Below, in pieces: positions 32,214 through 40,940 of a stretch of DNA of 64,000 nucleotides. The DNA is taken from contig NZ_RQIH01000003.1 of the NCBI RefSeq assembly GCF_003939025.1, forward strand, positions 186,001-250,000, in the 5' to 3' direction. Position 1 is the stretch's first letter, and each line of letters starts with the position of its first letter. The translations under genes were made by a program, and so were the position numbers. Source of the stretch: Rhizobium sophoriradicis (lineage in GTDB: Bacteria; Pseudomonadota; Alphaproteobacteria; Rhizobiales; Rhizobiaceae). The notes under the pieces were generated by a model. That model saw only the letters and a program-made list of their open reading frames with translations. It made no database searches and was not told the origin of the DNA.

Positions 32214-34364
32214 TTACTGTTTGGCGGCTACCGGACGAACCAGCGGCGTGACGCGGCGGATGGTGACGCGGCGGTTTTCCTGCTCCGGGTCTGATGTATT
32301 GACCTTCAAGTAGCGCTCGCCATAGCCCTGCGTTGCCAGGTTTTCCGGCGCGATGCCGTAGACGTCGGTGAGCACGTTGGCGACCGATTCCGCCCGCTGG
32401 TCGGAAAGGATCAGGTTGCTCTGGTCGGAGCCGACCGCATCCGTATGGCCTTCAATCAGGAAAGTCTCGCTCGGATCCTTTTCGAGCACCTGGTTGATTG
32501 CGTCGGCAACCTTGCGCAGCGTGCGTGCCTGCGTCATCGGGATCTCGGCGCTGCCGGTGGCGAAGGTGATCGTATCGAGGTCGATGCGGCGCACCTTGTC
32601 GCGAATACGAGCGGAGTACTTCACCTCGTCAAGCGAATAGACCCGCTCCACCTGCTCGACCGGCGGCTCGCTGAGGAACTCGTAATAGTCCCGGTCAGGA
32701 TCGCTGCTGGTGTCGATGATATAGTCGTTGAGCGGGACACGCAGCCGCATTGGCGGCAGATCAGCGCCCGGGTCGTCGAAATAGCCGCGATCAGGATCCT
32801 CGTAGAGATCAGGTGAGTAGTAGAGCACGTATTCGCGCCCGCGGGCATCGACGCGCGACCGCTGGATGATGTCGCCGTAGCGGTTGCGAATGGTGACGAT
32901 ACGATAGCCTTCCGGCCGCGTGATGGTCTCGCGATAGCGATTGTCCGGGAGCTCTTCATAGATCGGTCGTTCACCGTCGCGCAGGAACCGTCTGTCGTCG
33001 TCGCTGCGCACGATCACCTGGTTGTTGTATTGGATGATCACCCGGTTATCGTCGGTTTGGTCGTCGATGCGCGCTCCCTCGGGACGGGCAAATTGCGGCC
33101 GCGTGTCGAGCCTCGTGCCCTTCTCGCTGGTGACTGCCTCGAGCTTTATCGCCGGCGCAGCAGCAGCTGCAGCGGCCTGCGCATCGGCATCCGAGGTCGG
33201 CACCTTCACCTCCTGGCTCTCGGCGCGCAGCTTGTCGCGATCACGGCGGCTTTCGCGGCCCTTGCTGCGATCGGCATCCTTGTCGCTGTCAAGCACGGCG
33301 GCACCGTTCTCGACCGGCAGCACGACGGTCTCGTTGCTCTTGGCCGGATCCGCGGCAATCTTCTTGCGGCGCTCCAGTTCCTCGGGAGAAACCTTTTCCG
33401 GTGCCGGAAGCGCATGCTCGACCTGCTGGCCGCCGCTGGAATCCGGCGCCGGCTGGGCAGTGTCGGTGCTGGGCGCGACCGTTGGTGCCTCGGAAGGTTT
33501 TTCGGCCGTGCCTTCCATCGGCTTTTCAACGGGCGCGGCCTCAGGTGCGGCAGCCTTGTCTTCGGTTGGCTTATCTCCCGGCGCTGTGGCCTCGCCCTTT
33601 GCCGGCTTCTTCTCGGCCGGCGCCTCGGCTGTCGGTTTTACCTCGGGTTTTGCTTCGGGCTTGGCCTGCTCCTCGGCCGGCGTTACCGCCTCAGGGGCGG
33701 CGGTCTCGGCCTTGCCCTTGCCTTTGTCCTTGCCTTGGGCCCTCTCCTGACGTTGCTTGCCCTCCGGCTTGGCTTCAGGCTCAGCCTGTTCCACCTGCGG
33801 CTGAGCTTCCTTGGCGGCCGGCTGCTGTTCGGGCTCCGGCTGAGCTTCCGGCTCGGCCTGCTGTACCTGAGGCTTCTTGGGCTTCTTCGGCTTTTCCTGC
33901 GTCACCGGCTGCTGCTCTTCCTGCTGCGGCTGGGCCTCGGGCTCTACTTCGGACTGAGCCTCCTGCTTGGCTTTGCGCTGGGGTTTGCTTTCGGCCTTCG
34001 GTGCGGGCTCCTCCCTTGGCGCTTCTGCCTTCGACGGTTCCGGCGCTGCCTTCGGCTCGGGCGCCGGGGCCTCCTTCTGCTCGGCCTTCCTCGGCTTTTC
34101 GGCAGGTTCTTCCTTCTGCTGCTCGGCTGCCGGCGCCTGTTCGGCCGGGGCCTCCTTCTTTTCCTTGCGCTTCTTCTTCAGCAGTTCCTCTTCCGACGGC
34201 GCGTCCTGCGCCACTTCGAAACTGCCTTGTTCCGCCTGCTGCACGGCCGCGGCCGGCGTCGCGACGTCGCGGACGGCAGCCATCGTCGTGGCGGGCTGGA
34301 GAGCCAGCGATAGGGAAAGCAGCGGGAAAGCTGCACTCGCAAACAATCTAGATTTCTTGCCCAT
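32214..34364 (-). CDS. OmpA-domain outer-membrane/peptidoglycan-linked protein with long Glu-Pro-Ala-Lys-rich region
   Basis: The 716-residue protein has a signal peptide (about 1-29). Then come about 300 residues of low-complexity sequence rich in Glu, Pro, Ala, Lys and Gln (short blocks such as EAQPEPEQQPAAKEAQPQVE), and a charged linker region. The C-terminal OmpA peptidoglycan-binding domain (about 600-710) has FLIEGHTDAVGSD, LSDQRAESV and ATQGYGERYLK. The rich region is probably extended and may span the periplasm. The gene stands alone on its strand. No homologue of known function was recognised for the N-terminal half. Confidence 0.9.
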   Translation of the reverse strand: MGKKSRLFASAAFPLLSLSLALQPATTMAAVRDVATPAAAVQQAEQGSFEVAQDAPSEEELLKKKRKEKKEAPAEQAPAAEQQKEEPAEKPRKAEQKEAPAPEPKAAPEPSKAEAPREEPAPKAESKPQRKAKQEAQSEVEPEAQPQQEEQQPVTQEKPKKPKKPQVQQAEPEAQPEPEQQPAAKEAQPQVEQAEPEAKPEGKQRQERAQGKDKGKGKAETAAPEAVTPAEEQAKPEAKPEVKPTAEAPAEKKPAKGEATAPGDKPTEDKAAAPEAAPVEKPMEGTAEKPSEAPTVAPSTDTAQPAPDSSGGQQVEHALPAPEKVSPEELERRKKIAADPAKSNETVVLPVENGAAVLDSDKDADRSKGRESRRDRDKLRAESQEVKVPTSDADAQAAAAAAAPAIKLEAVTSEKGTRLDTRPQFARPEGARIDDQTDDNRVIIQYNNQVIVRSDDDRRFLRDGERPIYEELPDNRYRETITRPEGYRIVTIRNRYGDIIQRSRVDARGREYVLYYSPDLYEDPDRGYFDDPGADLPPMRLRVPLNDYIIDTSSDPDRDYYEFLSEPPVEQVERVYSLDEVKYSARIRDKVRRIDLDTITFATGSAEIPMTQARTLRKVADAINQVLEKDPSETFLIEGHTDAVGSDQSNLILSDQRAESVANVLTDVYGIAPENLATQGYGERYLKVNTSDPEQENRRVTIRRVTPLVRPVAAKQ

Positions 34365-34695
34365 CGGGTTTCCTCGATCCTGTTTGAGCTTCCTGAAGGC
34401 CGACAGGCCTTGCTTCGCCCCTAGCTTCGCAATGAGGCGAAACGGCGAATTGGCAAAGCGCCAAGTCGCCGATTTGTTCCGGTTCTAGGAAGCCCTTGAT
34501 TAACCTCCCGTGAATGTTGCGGTCTGCTTTCGTTCATCTCGCCTGTTATTTGCACCGCACAATTGCGCGGGAATTTGTGTTGCAATTTCATGAAAAAAAG
34601 TCTGATTATCGCCGCAAGGCGGTGTCGACACCGTTGAATTGCGGTCGCGAGTCCAAGAGAAAAACAGACGGCGGCCACCAACAGAGAGGATCCTC
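34365..34695. other. gene-free divergent region between OmpA-domain and amino-acid-binding protein genes
   Basis: These 331 bases hold no plausible coding frame. The clearest structure is the 14-base perfect palindrome CGGTGTCGACACCG at 34620-34633, close to the binding-protein start. An AT-rich segment with TGAAAAAAAGTCTG lies just upstream. No promoter could be fixed. Confidence 0.5.
34620..34633. promoter_or_regulatory. 14-bp perfect palindrome before amino-acid importer genes
   Basis: CGGTGTCGACACCG is fully symmetrical and lies 63 bases upstream of the binding-protein ATG. It may be an operator or the base of a 5' leader hairpin. No matching site was found elsewhere in the window. Confidence 0.4.
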
Positions 34696-35469
34696 ATGTT
34701 TAACTCCACCCGCATCTTCGCGGCAGCCTCGATCGCGGCAATGTCGCTCTTTGCCGGCTCGGCCATGGCCGAAGGCGAAAAATACGTGATCGGCACCGAT
34801 TCGACCTATCCGCCCTTCGAATTCGTCGACGCCAGCGGCACGATCCAGGGCTTCGACATCGATATCGCCAAGGCGCTCTGTGCCGAGATGAAGGCTGAAT
34901 GCAGCTTCGTCAGTACCGATTGGGACGGCATCATTCCGGCGCTCAACGCCAAGAAATTCGACATGATCGTCTCTTCCATGTCGATTACGCCGGAACGCCT
35001 GAAGCTCGTCGACTTCTCCAATAAGTACTACAACACCCCGCCGGCCATCGCCGTCCCGAAGGATTCCAAGATCACCGACGTTGCTGGCCTCAAGGGCAAG
35101 GTGATCGGCGCGCAGACCTCAACGACGCACGCCAACTACGCCGAGAAGCACCTTGCCGACACCGAGCTGAAGCTCTATCCGACCGCTGACGAATACAAGC
35201 TCGACGTTTCCAGCGGCCGTGTCGACGCCGTCATCGACGATGTCGTGGTTCTCTCCGAATGGGTCAAGTCCGACGCCGGCGCCTGCTGCAAGATCCTGAC
35301 AACCTTGCCGGTCGACAAGGAAATCAACGGCGAAGGCGCAGGCATCGCCATCCGTAAGGGTGATCCGCTGAAGGAAAAGCTGAACACCGCGATCGCAGCG
35401 ATCCGCGCCAACGGCGAGTACAAGAAGATCCAGGACAAGTACTTCGATTTCGACGTTTACGGCGACTGA
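34696..35469 (+). CDS. polar amino acid/opine-type ABC periplasmic binding protein
   Basis: The 257-residue product has a signal peptide (STRIFAAASIAAMSLFAG, cleavage near AMAEGE) and the SBP_bac_3 pattern: YVIGTDSTYPPFEFVDASG, GFDIDIAKALCAEM, VSTDWDGIIPALNAKKFDMI, SSMSITPERLKLVDFS. The closest families bind lysine, arginine, ornithine, histidine, octopine or nopaline. The ATG at 34696 follows AGAGAGGATCCTC. A strong hairpin-plus-T-run follows the stop, so this gene is probably expressed more than the permeases downstream. Confidence 0.93.
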   Translation: MFNSTRIFAAASIAAMSLFAGSAMAEGEKYVIGTDSTYPPFEFVDASGTIQGFDIDIAKALCAEMKAECSFVSTDWDGIIPALNAKKFDMIVSSMSITPERLKLVDFSNKYYNTPPAIAVPKDSKITDVAGLKGKVIGAQTSTTHANYAEKHLADTELKLYPTADEYKLDVSSGRVDAVIDDVVVLSEWVKSDAGACCKILTTLPVDKEINGEGAGIAIRKGDPLKEKLNTAIAAIRANGEYKKIQDKYFDFDVYGD

Positions 35470-35496
35470 GAAATTCGGTATCTGGCCGATCAAGCG

Positions 35497-35525
35497 AATG
35501 GCGGAAGGCTTGCTCTTCCGCCATT
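35497..35525 (+). terminator. internal terminator/attenuator between binding protein and permease
   Basis: AATGGCGGAAG and CTTCCGCCATT form a perfect 11-bp stem around a 7-base loop, followed by TTTGTTTG. It looks like a true intrinsic terminator, placed between the first and second genes of the importer, so partial read-through would set the ratio of binding protein to membrane parts. Confidence 0.8.
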
Positions 35526-35582
35526 TTTGTTTGACAAAGGTGGCAAGATCAAAACGGCAAAAGCCGTGAGGGGAATTCTCGC

Positions 35583-36389
35583 ATGGGCGGATTATTTTCC
35601 GCGCTTGGCTCCTTCTGGAGCTCACTTGTGCACATTTTCGATCCGCTGTGCGGACCCGTCGGCATCTTCACCTGGTTTGGTCAGTCGACGATTCTTGCCT
35701 GCGGCGATACTGGCTGGGGCGACGAAATCGCTCTCGGCTTGCAGGTTACCGTTTCGGTGGCAATCGTCACCCTGCCGATCGGGCTCGTGATCGGTTTCCT
35801 CGTGGCGCTGGGCCAACAGTCGGAGGAGAAGCCGCTGCGGCTGGCCGCCGGCATCTACACGACGATCTTCCGCGGCCTGCCGGAGCTTTTGACGCTCTTC
35901 ATCATCTATTATGGCATGCAGATGCTGATCCAGTCCCTTCTGGAGCTTGCCGGCTATGTCGGACCGCCGATCGAGATCAACGCTTTTCTCGCCGGCGTGA
36001 TCGCGCTGTCGGTCGTCTTCTCCGCCTACTGTTCGGAAGTGCTGCTCTCGGCTTTCCGCGCCATACCCAAGAGCCAGTATGAGGCGGGAGACTCGCTCGG
36101 CCTGCATCGCGGCCGCACGCTGCGGCTCATCATCCTGCCGCAGCTTGTGCGAATCGCACTCCCCGGCCTGACGAACCTCTGGATGGTGCTGCTGAAGGAC
36201 ACGTCCTATGTCTCGATTATCAGCCTTGCCGACATCCTGCGCCAGACGAGCGTCGCCGTGCGGGTGACCAAGGAACCCTTCTTCTTCTATGGCATCGCCT
36301 GCTGTCTCTATCTGGTGCTCGCCATCCTCTCTTCGTTCCTGCTCGTCCGCATCGACCGCTGGGCCAAACGTTCCGAGGTCCGCCGATGA
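35583..36389 (+). CDS. polar amino acid/opine-type ABC permease (HisQ/OccQ-like)
   Basis: The 268-residue membrane protein has the BPD_transp_1 fold with GLQVTVSVAIVTLPIGLVIG, the FRGLPELLTLFIIYYG signature of amino-acid permeases, and EAA loop EAGDSLGLHRGRTLRLIILP. An N-terminal extension (FDPLCGPVGIFTWFGQ) is longer than in E. coli HisQ and like the agrobacterial Occ/Noc permeases. It overlaps the second permease by 4 bases (ATGA). Confidence 0.92.
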   Translation: MGGLFSALGSFWSSLVHIFDPLCGPVGIFTWFGQSTILACGDTGWGDEIALGLQVTVSVAIVTLPIGLVIGFLVALGQQSEEKPLRLAAGIYTTIFRGLPELLTLFIIYYGMQMLIQSLLELAGYVGPPIEINAFLAGVIALSVVFSAYCSEVLLSAFRAIPKSQYEAGDSLGLHRGRTLRLIILPQLVRIALPGLTNLWMVLLKDTSYVSIISLADILRQTSVAVRVTKEPFFFYGIACCLYLVLAILSSFLLVRIDRWAKRSEVRR

Positions 36390-37216
36390 GCTATGCCGAA
36401 ACCTTGATCCCGCCGCAGCCCGCCCCTCGAGAGGTGGCAAAGCCGATGACCGCGACCCGCCTCAGCGGCTATATCCTCGTTGCCTTCTGGGCGCTGCTCG
36501 CAACGCTGCTGATCTTTACCGTCGTCAATGGCTGGGATCCTGAAAAGTTTACCCGCTATGGGCCGCGTTATCTGCACGGTCTCTGGGTGACGCTGAGCCT
36601 TGTCGCCATCTCCGTCGTCTGCGGCGCCATCCTGTCGCTGCCTCTCGCCATGGCGCGGCTGTCGAAGAACCGGGCGCTCAACTGGTTCGCCTATTGCTAT
36701 ATTTATTTCTTTCGCGGCACGCCGCTGCTTGCGCAGCTCTTTCTGGTCTATTACGGCCTCGGCGTTTTCCGTCCGCAGCTGGAAGCCATCGGCATCTGGT
36801 GGTTCTTCCGCGAGGCCTGGTATTGCGGCCTCTTCGCCATGACCATCAATACGGCCGCCTATCAGGCGGAAATCCTGCGCGGCGCAATCGAGAGCGTGCC
36901 GCACGGCCAGCACGAGGCGGCCGCCGCACTTGGCATTCACAAGGCCATTGCTTTCCGCAAGATCATCCTGCCGCAAGCCTTCATCGTGGCGCTGCGCCCT
37001 TATGGCAACGAGATTATCCTTCTGATCAAGGGCTCGGCAGTCGTTGCCATCATCACCGTGCTCGATCTGATGGGCGAAACCCGCTACGCCTTCTCCCGCA
37101 CCTTCGACTACCAGACCTATCTCTGGGCGGCGATCTTCTATCTCGCCATCGTCGAGGCGCTGCGCCATCTCTGGGCGTGGATCGAGCGTCGGCTGACCCG
37201 CCATCTCAAGCGCTGA
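36386..37216 (+). CDS. polar amino acid/opine-type ABC permease (HisM/OccM-like)
   Basis: The 276-residue membrane protein has GLWVTLSLVAISVVCGAILS, FRGTPLLAQLFLVYYG and the EAA loop EAAAALGIHKAIAFRKIILP. It pairs with the preceding permease to form the channel. No ABC ATPase gene follows: the next gene, after 163 bases, is usg. The importer must use an ATPase encoded elsewhere, which is unusual because occ, noc and his clusters normally carry their own. Confidence 0.92.
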   Translation: MSYAETLIPPQPAPREVAKPMTATRLSGYILVAFWALLATLLIFTVVNGWDPEKFTRYGPRYLHGLWVTLSLVAISVVCGAILSLPLAMARLSKNRALNWFAYCYIYFFRGTPLLAQLFLVYYGLGVFRPQLEAIGIWWFFREAWYCGLFAMTINTAAYQAEILRGAIESVPHGQHEAAAALGIHKAIAFRKIILPQAFIVALRPYGNEIILLIKGSAVVAIITVLDLMGETRYAFSRTFDYQTYLWAAIFYLAIVEALRHLWAWIERRLTRHLKR

Positions 37217-37379
37217 CGGCGCTGGCAGCACTCTTCGACCCGTGCTGCCAAGCCATTGATATTAAAAATAAATTGTCCTTTCCCAAAGTATCTGTAAAGT
37301 TTCCGTTAACCACTCGCATGTTTCCATATCACGTAGCGCTAATAAGCGCGCGAGTGGGAACGAGAAGAAGCGGAATAAA

Positions 37380-37646
37380 ATGCACACGGACATGGAAAGA
37401 CAACTGCAAGGTTACGGCCTGACGACCGCCCAGATCCTCTACCGACTGCCGGACCACCCGACGATCCTGCAGACCTACGTCTGGCAGGATTACGATCTCG
37501 CCCCGGATTTTCCCGAGATGCGCGGCTTCCTGAGATTCTGGCAGGAGAAGCTCGACGGACCGCTGCATTCGGTGCGCTACGTCCACCGCAAGCTGATCTC
37601 GGCAAGCGAATGGCGGGCGCTGAGGGGTGAGCTCATCCTGCACTGA
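37380..37646 (+). CDS. usg: Usg-family protein
   Basis: The 88-residue product matches the small Usg family found in alphaproteobacteria: RQLQGYGLTTAQILYRLPDH, LQTYVWQDYDLAPDFP, LRFWQEKLDGPLHSVRY. The biochemical role is not established; the name came from an early link to tryptophan biosynthesis loci. It stands alone between the amino-acid importer and the convergent DUF2270 gene, whose stop codon directly abuts its own. Confidence 0.88.
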   Translation: MHTDMERQLQGYGLTTAQILYRLPDHPTILQTYVWQDYDLAPDFPEMRGFLRFWQEKLDGPLHSVRYVHRKLISASEWRALRGELILH

Positions 37647-38372
37647 TCAGACATGCGCCTCGCCACGGCCGAACTCGCCCTCGTCACGATCCGGACGCAG
37701 TGCAAAACAGAGAATGCCGAGATAGAAGGCGACGACCGCAGCAATGACCGCAAGGCCGGGCATCGGCCCGAGCACCGCGTTGTCGACAACATAGGCCCAT
37801 GAATGCGCCTGCAGCGCCGGCGCGCCCTCCGTCTGCAGCTTCGGCGTCGAGATCTTCAGGCACCAGGCAAGCAGCAGGATGAAGTACATCCAGCCGTAAT
37901 TGCGCTTGAGACGGCGATGCATCGCCTCACCATAACTCAGCAGGAATCGCGGATGGCGCAGGCTGCCGGCGATCACCGAGGCCCATTCCCTGCCGCTATT
38001 GGGGTCGGGCGCCAGAATCTGTGCGAAATAGCAACGCTCGATCTGGCGGATGCGGGCGCGGTAAATGTCGAAGAATCGATAGCGCCGCGCCTCTATCATC
38101 AGAAGCAATGTAATCAGCATCATCCCGAACACCAGCACGCCGTGATGCGAGGTCGGCGTCGACAGGGACACTGAGAGCAGTGCCGCCACCACGGTGATCG
38201 CCCAATTGGACGTCCGGTCGATGCGATCGCGCCAGCTCGTCATGCGTCCGAGTTCGCCACGGTAATAATGGATGAGCGTATTGGTGGTCTCACCTGGCGT
38301 ACCCGGCAGCAGCGACATCCGCACATCCTCTCTTTCCCTTATCGTTGATATCCTGTCCTGCTCCGTCTCCAT
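37647..38372 (-). CDS. DUF2270 integral membrane protein
   Basis: The 241-residue product has the DUF2270 pattern: THYYRGELGRM-like start (TLIHYYRGELGRMTSWRDRID), WAITVVAALLSVSLS, MIEARRYRFFDIYRARIR, FLLSYGEAMHRRLKRNYGWM. Four hydrophobic segments are predicted. Function is unknown. The ATG at 38372 is fixed by GGGAGGAAAATC directly upstream. It is divergent from the TPR methyltransferase gene. Confidence 0.87.
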   Translation of the reverse strand: METEQDRISTIREREDVRMSLLPGTPGETTNTLIHYYRGELGRMTSWRDRIDRTSNWAITVVAALLSVSLSTPTSHHGVLVFGMMLITLLLMIEARRYRFFDIYRARIRQIERCYFAQILAPDPNSGREWASVIAGSLRHPRFLLSYGEAMHRRLKRNYGWMYFILLLAWCLKISTPKLQTEGAPALQAHSWAYVVDNAVLGPMPGLAVIAAVVAFYLGILCFALRPDRDEGEFGRGEAHV

Positions 38373-38494
38373 GATTTTCCTCCCTTCGTCTCCCTTTCGG
38401 CTGCCTCTCATAGGGCGCCCGACCATTCTGCGCCTGCAGCCACGCCATTGCAAAAGATTGAAAGCCGCCTTAGAGCCGTGCCTTAAACAGAAGG

Positions 38495-39325
38495 ATGGTG
38501 ACCGCGATGGCAAAGAAGATCGATGAAGAAGCTCTTGCCGAGGCCTATAACCGCGCACTGGCGCTGGAAAAGGCCGGTGATGTCGACGCGGCCGTGGCGG
38601 CCTATCAGGAAGTATTGGCGATCGACCCGGACGACCACGGCGGAGCCGCCGTCCGCATCGCCGCCATGGGCCGCGGTGAAACGCCGGCCAAGGCGCCGGA
38701 CGCCTATATCGAGACCTTGTTCGACCAGCATGCCGAGGTCTTCGAGGATGTGCTCGTCGAGCAGCTTGGCTATCACGTGCCGATGCTGGTGCGCCAGCGC
38801 CTGCAGCATTTGAAGCTCGGACCGTTCAAGCGGCTGCTCGATCTCGGCTGCGGCACGGGTCTGACCGGCGGCGCCCTGCGCGACCTGTGCGAAGATATGA
38901 CCGGCATCGACATATCGGAAAAGATGGTCGAGATTGCCCATGAGGAGGATCTTTATGAAACGCTTTTCGTCGCCGAGGTCGAGGATTTCCTCGAGGACAA
39001 TGACGAGGAAGCCTTCGACATCATCACCGCAACCGATGTGCTGCCCTATCTCGGGGCGCTCGAACCGTTGTTCTTCGGAGCCGCCGAGAATCTGACGGCG
39101 GGCGGCCTCTTCATCTTCTCCTCCGAAACCCTGCCCGAAGAAACTCTCGCCGGACGCGCTTACATGGTCGGCCCGCATCAGCGCTTCGCCCATGCCGACG
39201 CCTATGTGAGAGAGCGGCTGACTGCCACCGGTTTCGAGCTTGTCGAGATATCGGATATCAACGTGCGGATGGAAGATGGACAGCCGACGCCCGGCCATCT
39301 GGTGATCGCCAGATATACCGGCTGA
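38495..39325 (+). CDS. TPR-containing SAM-dependent methyltransferase
   Basis: The 276-residue product has one TPR-like helix pair at the N-terminus (EALAEAYNRALALEKAGDVD, VLAIDPDD). A methyltransferase core follows, with motif I LLDLGCGTGLTGGAL, MTGIDISEKMVEIA, and DIITATDVLPYLG. Such TPR-methyltransferases are common in rhizobia, with unknown substrate. Starts at 38495 (ATG) and 38507 (ATG) are both possible; the ribosome-like AAGGATGGTG fits the second better. It is a single-gene unit. Confidence 0.87.
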   Translation: MVTAMAKKIDEEALAEAYNRALALEKAGDVDAAVAAYQEVLAIDPDDHGGAAVRIAAMGRGETPAKAPDAYIETLFDQHAEVFEDVLVEQLGYHVPMLVRQRLQHLKLGPFKRLLDLGCGTGLTGGALRDLCEDMTGIDISEKMVEIAHEEDLYETLFVAEVEDFLEDNDEEAFDIITATDVLPYLGALEPLFFGAAENLTAGGLFIFSSETLPEETLAGRAYMVGPHQRFAHADAYVRERLTATGFELVEISDINVRMEDGQPTPGHLVIARYTG

Positions 39326-39424
39326 CGGAATACTTGCATGATCGGCGAAGTATCTGTTGCGCGATGTGCGGCAAGCTGTTACTTAGTCGATCGGTAAAGT
39401 TTTTCAAATTGGAAAGGTCGCCCC

Positions 39425-40111
39425 ATGTCGCTTGTGCTTTATGGGCATCCGCTCGCCTCCTTCTGCCACAAAGTATTGATTGCGCTTTACGAAAACGACA
39501 CCCCCTTCGAGAACCGTCTCGTCGATCTTTCCGACGAGACCTCACGCGCCGATCTCTTTCGGTTCTGGCCAATCGGCAAGATGCCGCTGCTGCGTGACGA
39601 GGCCCGCGACAGCACCATCCCCGAAACCTCGATCATCATCGAATATCTCGATCATTATTATCCCGGTCCCGCACCCTTGCTGCCGCAGGAAATCGACCGG
39701 GCGCTGCAGGTCCGTCTCTGGGACCGTTTCTTCGACCACTACATCCAGGTGCCAATGCAGACACTGGTCAGCAATCGCCGGCGCCCCGAAGGCAAGGCGG
39801 ACGAAATCGAAATTGCCTCTTCCCGGGAGACGCTCGCCACGGCCTACGCAATGATCGAAAAGCAGTTGGGCGGCAGCCCATGGATAACCGGCGGGGCCTT
39901 CACCATGGCGGACTGCGCCGCAGCCCCTTCTCTCTTCTACGCCGAGACGCTAGTTCCCTTTTCACCCGATCAGCCGAGACTGCGCGCCTATTACGAGCGG
40001 CTGCTGGCGCGCCCGTCCTTCGCCAGGGCATTGGAGGAGGCTCGTCCTTATTTCAAGTTTTACCCTTACCATGACAGGCTGCCCGCCGGCTTCCGGGATG
40101 CAGCGGGATGA
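39425..40111 (+). CDS. glutathione S-transferase family protein
   Basis: The 228-residue product has a GST N-terminal domain (LVLYGHPLASFCHKVLIAL, with a Cys near the expected catalytic place; IGKMPLL; PETSIIIEYLDHYY) and a helical C-terminal domain (SPWITGGAFTMADCAAA). Substrate unknown. Its stop overlaps the ArsR gene start by 4 bases, and that gene overlaps the AHSA1 gene in the same way, so three genes form a coupled unit. Confidence 0.9.
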   Translation: MSLVLYGHPLASFCHKVLIALYENDTPFENRLVDLSDETSRADLFRFWPIGKMPLLRDEARDSTIPETSIIIEYLDHYYPGPAPLLPQEIDRALQVRLWDRFFDHYIQVPMQTLVSNRRRPEGKADEIEIASSRETLATAYAMIEKQLGGSPWITGGAFTMADCAAAPSLFYAETLVPFSPDQPRLRAYYERLLARPSFARALEEARPYFKFYPYHDRLPAGFRDAAG

Positions 40112-40449
40112 TCGACGGCCAGGCGGATCTCGACCGCATGTTCCATGCGCTTTCCGACCGCAGCCGCCGCGGTATGATCGACCGCCTCGGCCGCGGCCCG
40201 GCCTCCGTCACCGAACTGGCGGCGCCGCTCGCCGTAGCCCTGCCGACGGTGATGAAACATCTGCAGGTGTTGGAAGACAGCGGCCTCGTATTCTCCGAAA
40301 AATCCGGTCGGGTGCGGACCTACCGCCTGCAGCAGGATGCGCTTGCCGCTGTCGAGCGTTGGGTGGAACAGCGAAAGAGCCGCTGGACCACCACCTTCGA
40401 CAGGCTGGACCAATTTCTCGCCGATGAGCCGGAGACCCTCCCCGAATGA
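40108..40449 (+). CDS. ArsR-family winged-helix regulator, module A
   Basis: The 113-residue product has the ArsR winged helix: DLDRMFHALSDRSRRGMIDRL, SVTELAAPLAVALPTVMKHL, VLEDSGLVFSEKSGRVRTYRL. It lacks an obvious Cys metal site, and instead sits between a GST and an AHSA1 (SRPBCC) gene with ATGA overlaps on both sides. ArsR-AHSA1 pairs of this kind are common in soil bacteria and probably respond to organic molecules; the inducer is unknown. Confidence 0.92.
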   Translation: MIDGQADLDRMFHALSDRSRRGMIDRLGRGPASVTELAAPLAVALPTVMKHLQVLEDSGLVFSEKSGRVRTYRLQQDALAAVERWVEQRKSRWTTTFDRLDQFLADEPETLPE

Positions 40450-40922
40450 CGACACGATCCGCAGAACACGCCACCCTCGTCATCGAACGCCACCTGAAGG
40501 CGCCCGTCGCCCGGGTCTTCCGCGCCTGGTCGATGCCGGAATCCAAGCGCCAGTGGTTTGCCTGCCACGGCGATTGGGTGCCGCTGGAATACGGCCTGGA
40601 TTTCCGCCCCGGCGGACTGGAGAGGAATTATGTCGGCGATACGGACGGACTCCTGCACGCCTATGACGCCCGTTACATTGACATCGTGCCCGATGCGCGG
40701 ATCATCTACGCTTATGAGATGAAGCTCGGCGAAGCCCGCATCTCGGTCTCACTCGCCACCGTCGCCTTCGAAGTCGAACCCGGCGGCACAAAGATGGTCT
40801 TTACCGAACAAGCGGTGTTCCTTGACGGCTATGCCGACAACGGCGCCCGTCTTCAGGGCACCGAAATCGGCCTCGACAATCTTGAACTCTTTCTCGAGCG
40901 CGAGACAAGCCCGATCCATTAG
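40446..40922 (+). CDS. AHSA1/SRPBCC-domain protein, module A
   Basis: The 158-residue product has the AHSA1 helix-grip fold pattern: ERHLKAPVARVFRAWSMPES, the WF-x-C loop, DFRPGGLERN, and RLQGTEIGLDNLELFLE at the C-terminus. These domains bind hydrophobic ligands in a deep pocket. It is the third gene of the GST-ArsR-AHSA1 unit. A second ArsR-AHSA1 pair lies 1.3 kb away on the other strand. Confidence 0.88.
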   Translation: MTTRSAEHATLVIERHLKAPVARVFRAWSMPESKRQWFACHGDWVPLEYGLDFRPGGLERNYVGDTDGLLHAYDARYIDIVPDARIIYAYEMKLGEARISVSLATVAFEVEPGGTKMVFTEQAVFLDGYADNGARLQGTEIGLDNLELFLERETSPIH

Positions 40923-40940
40923 CAAGTTTCAGATATTGAA

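Noticed and set aside
33030..34313. 427-codon plus-strand frame rich in Leu, Arg and Gly opposite the OmpA-domain gene
   Set aside because: It is the complement of the Glu/Pro/Ala/Lys-rich repeats. No ribosome site and no membrane-protein logic beyond composition.
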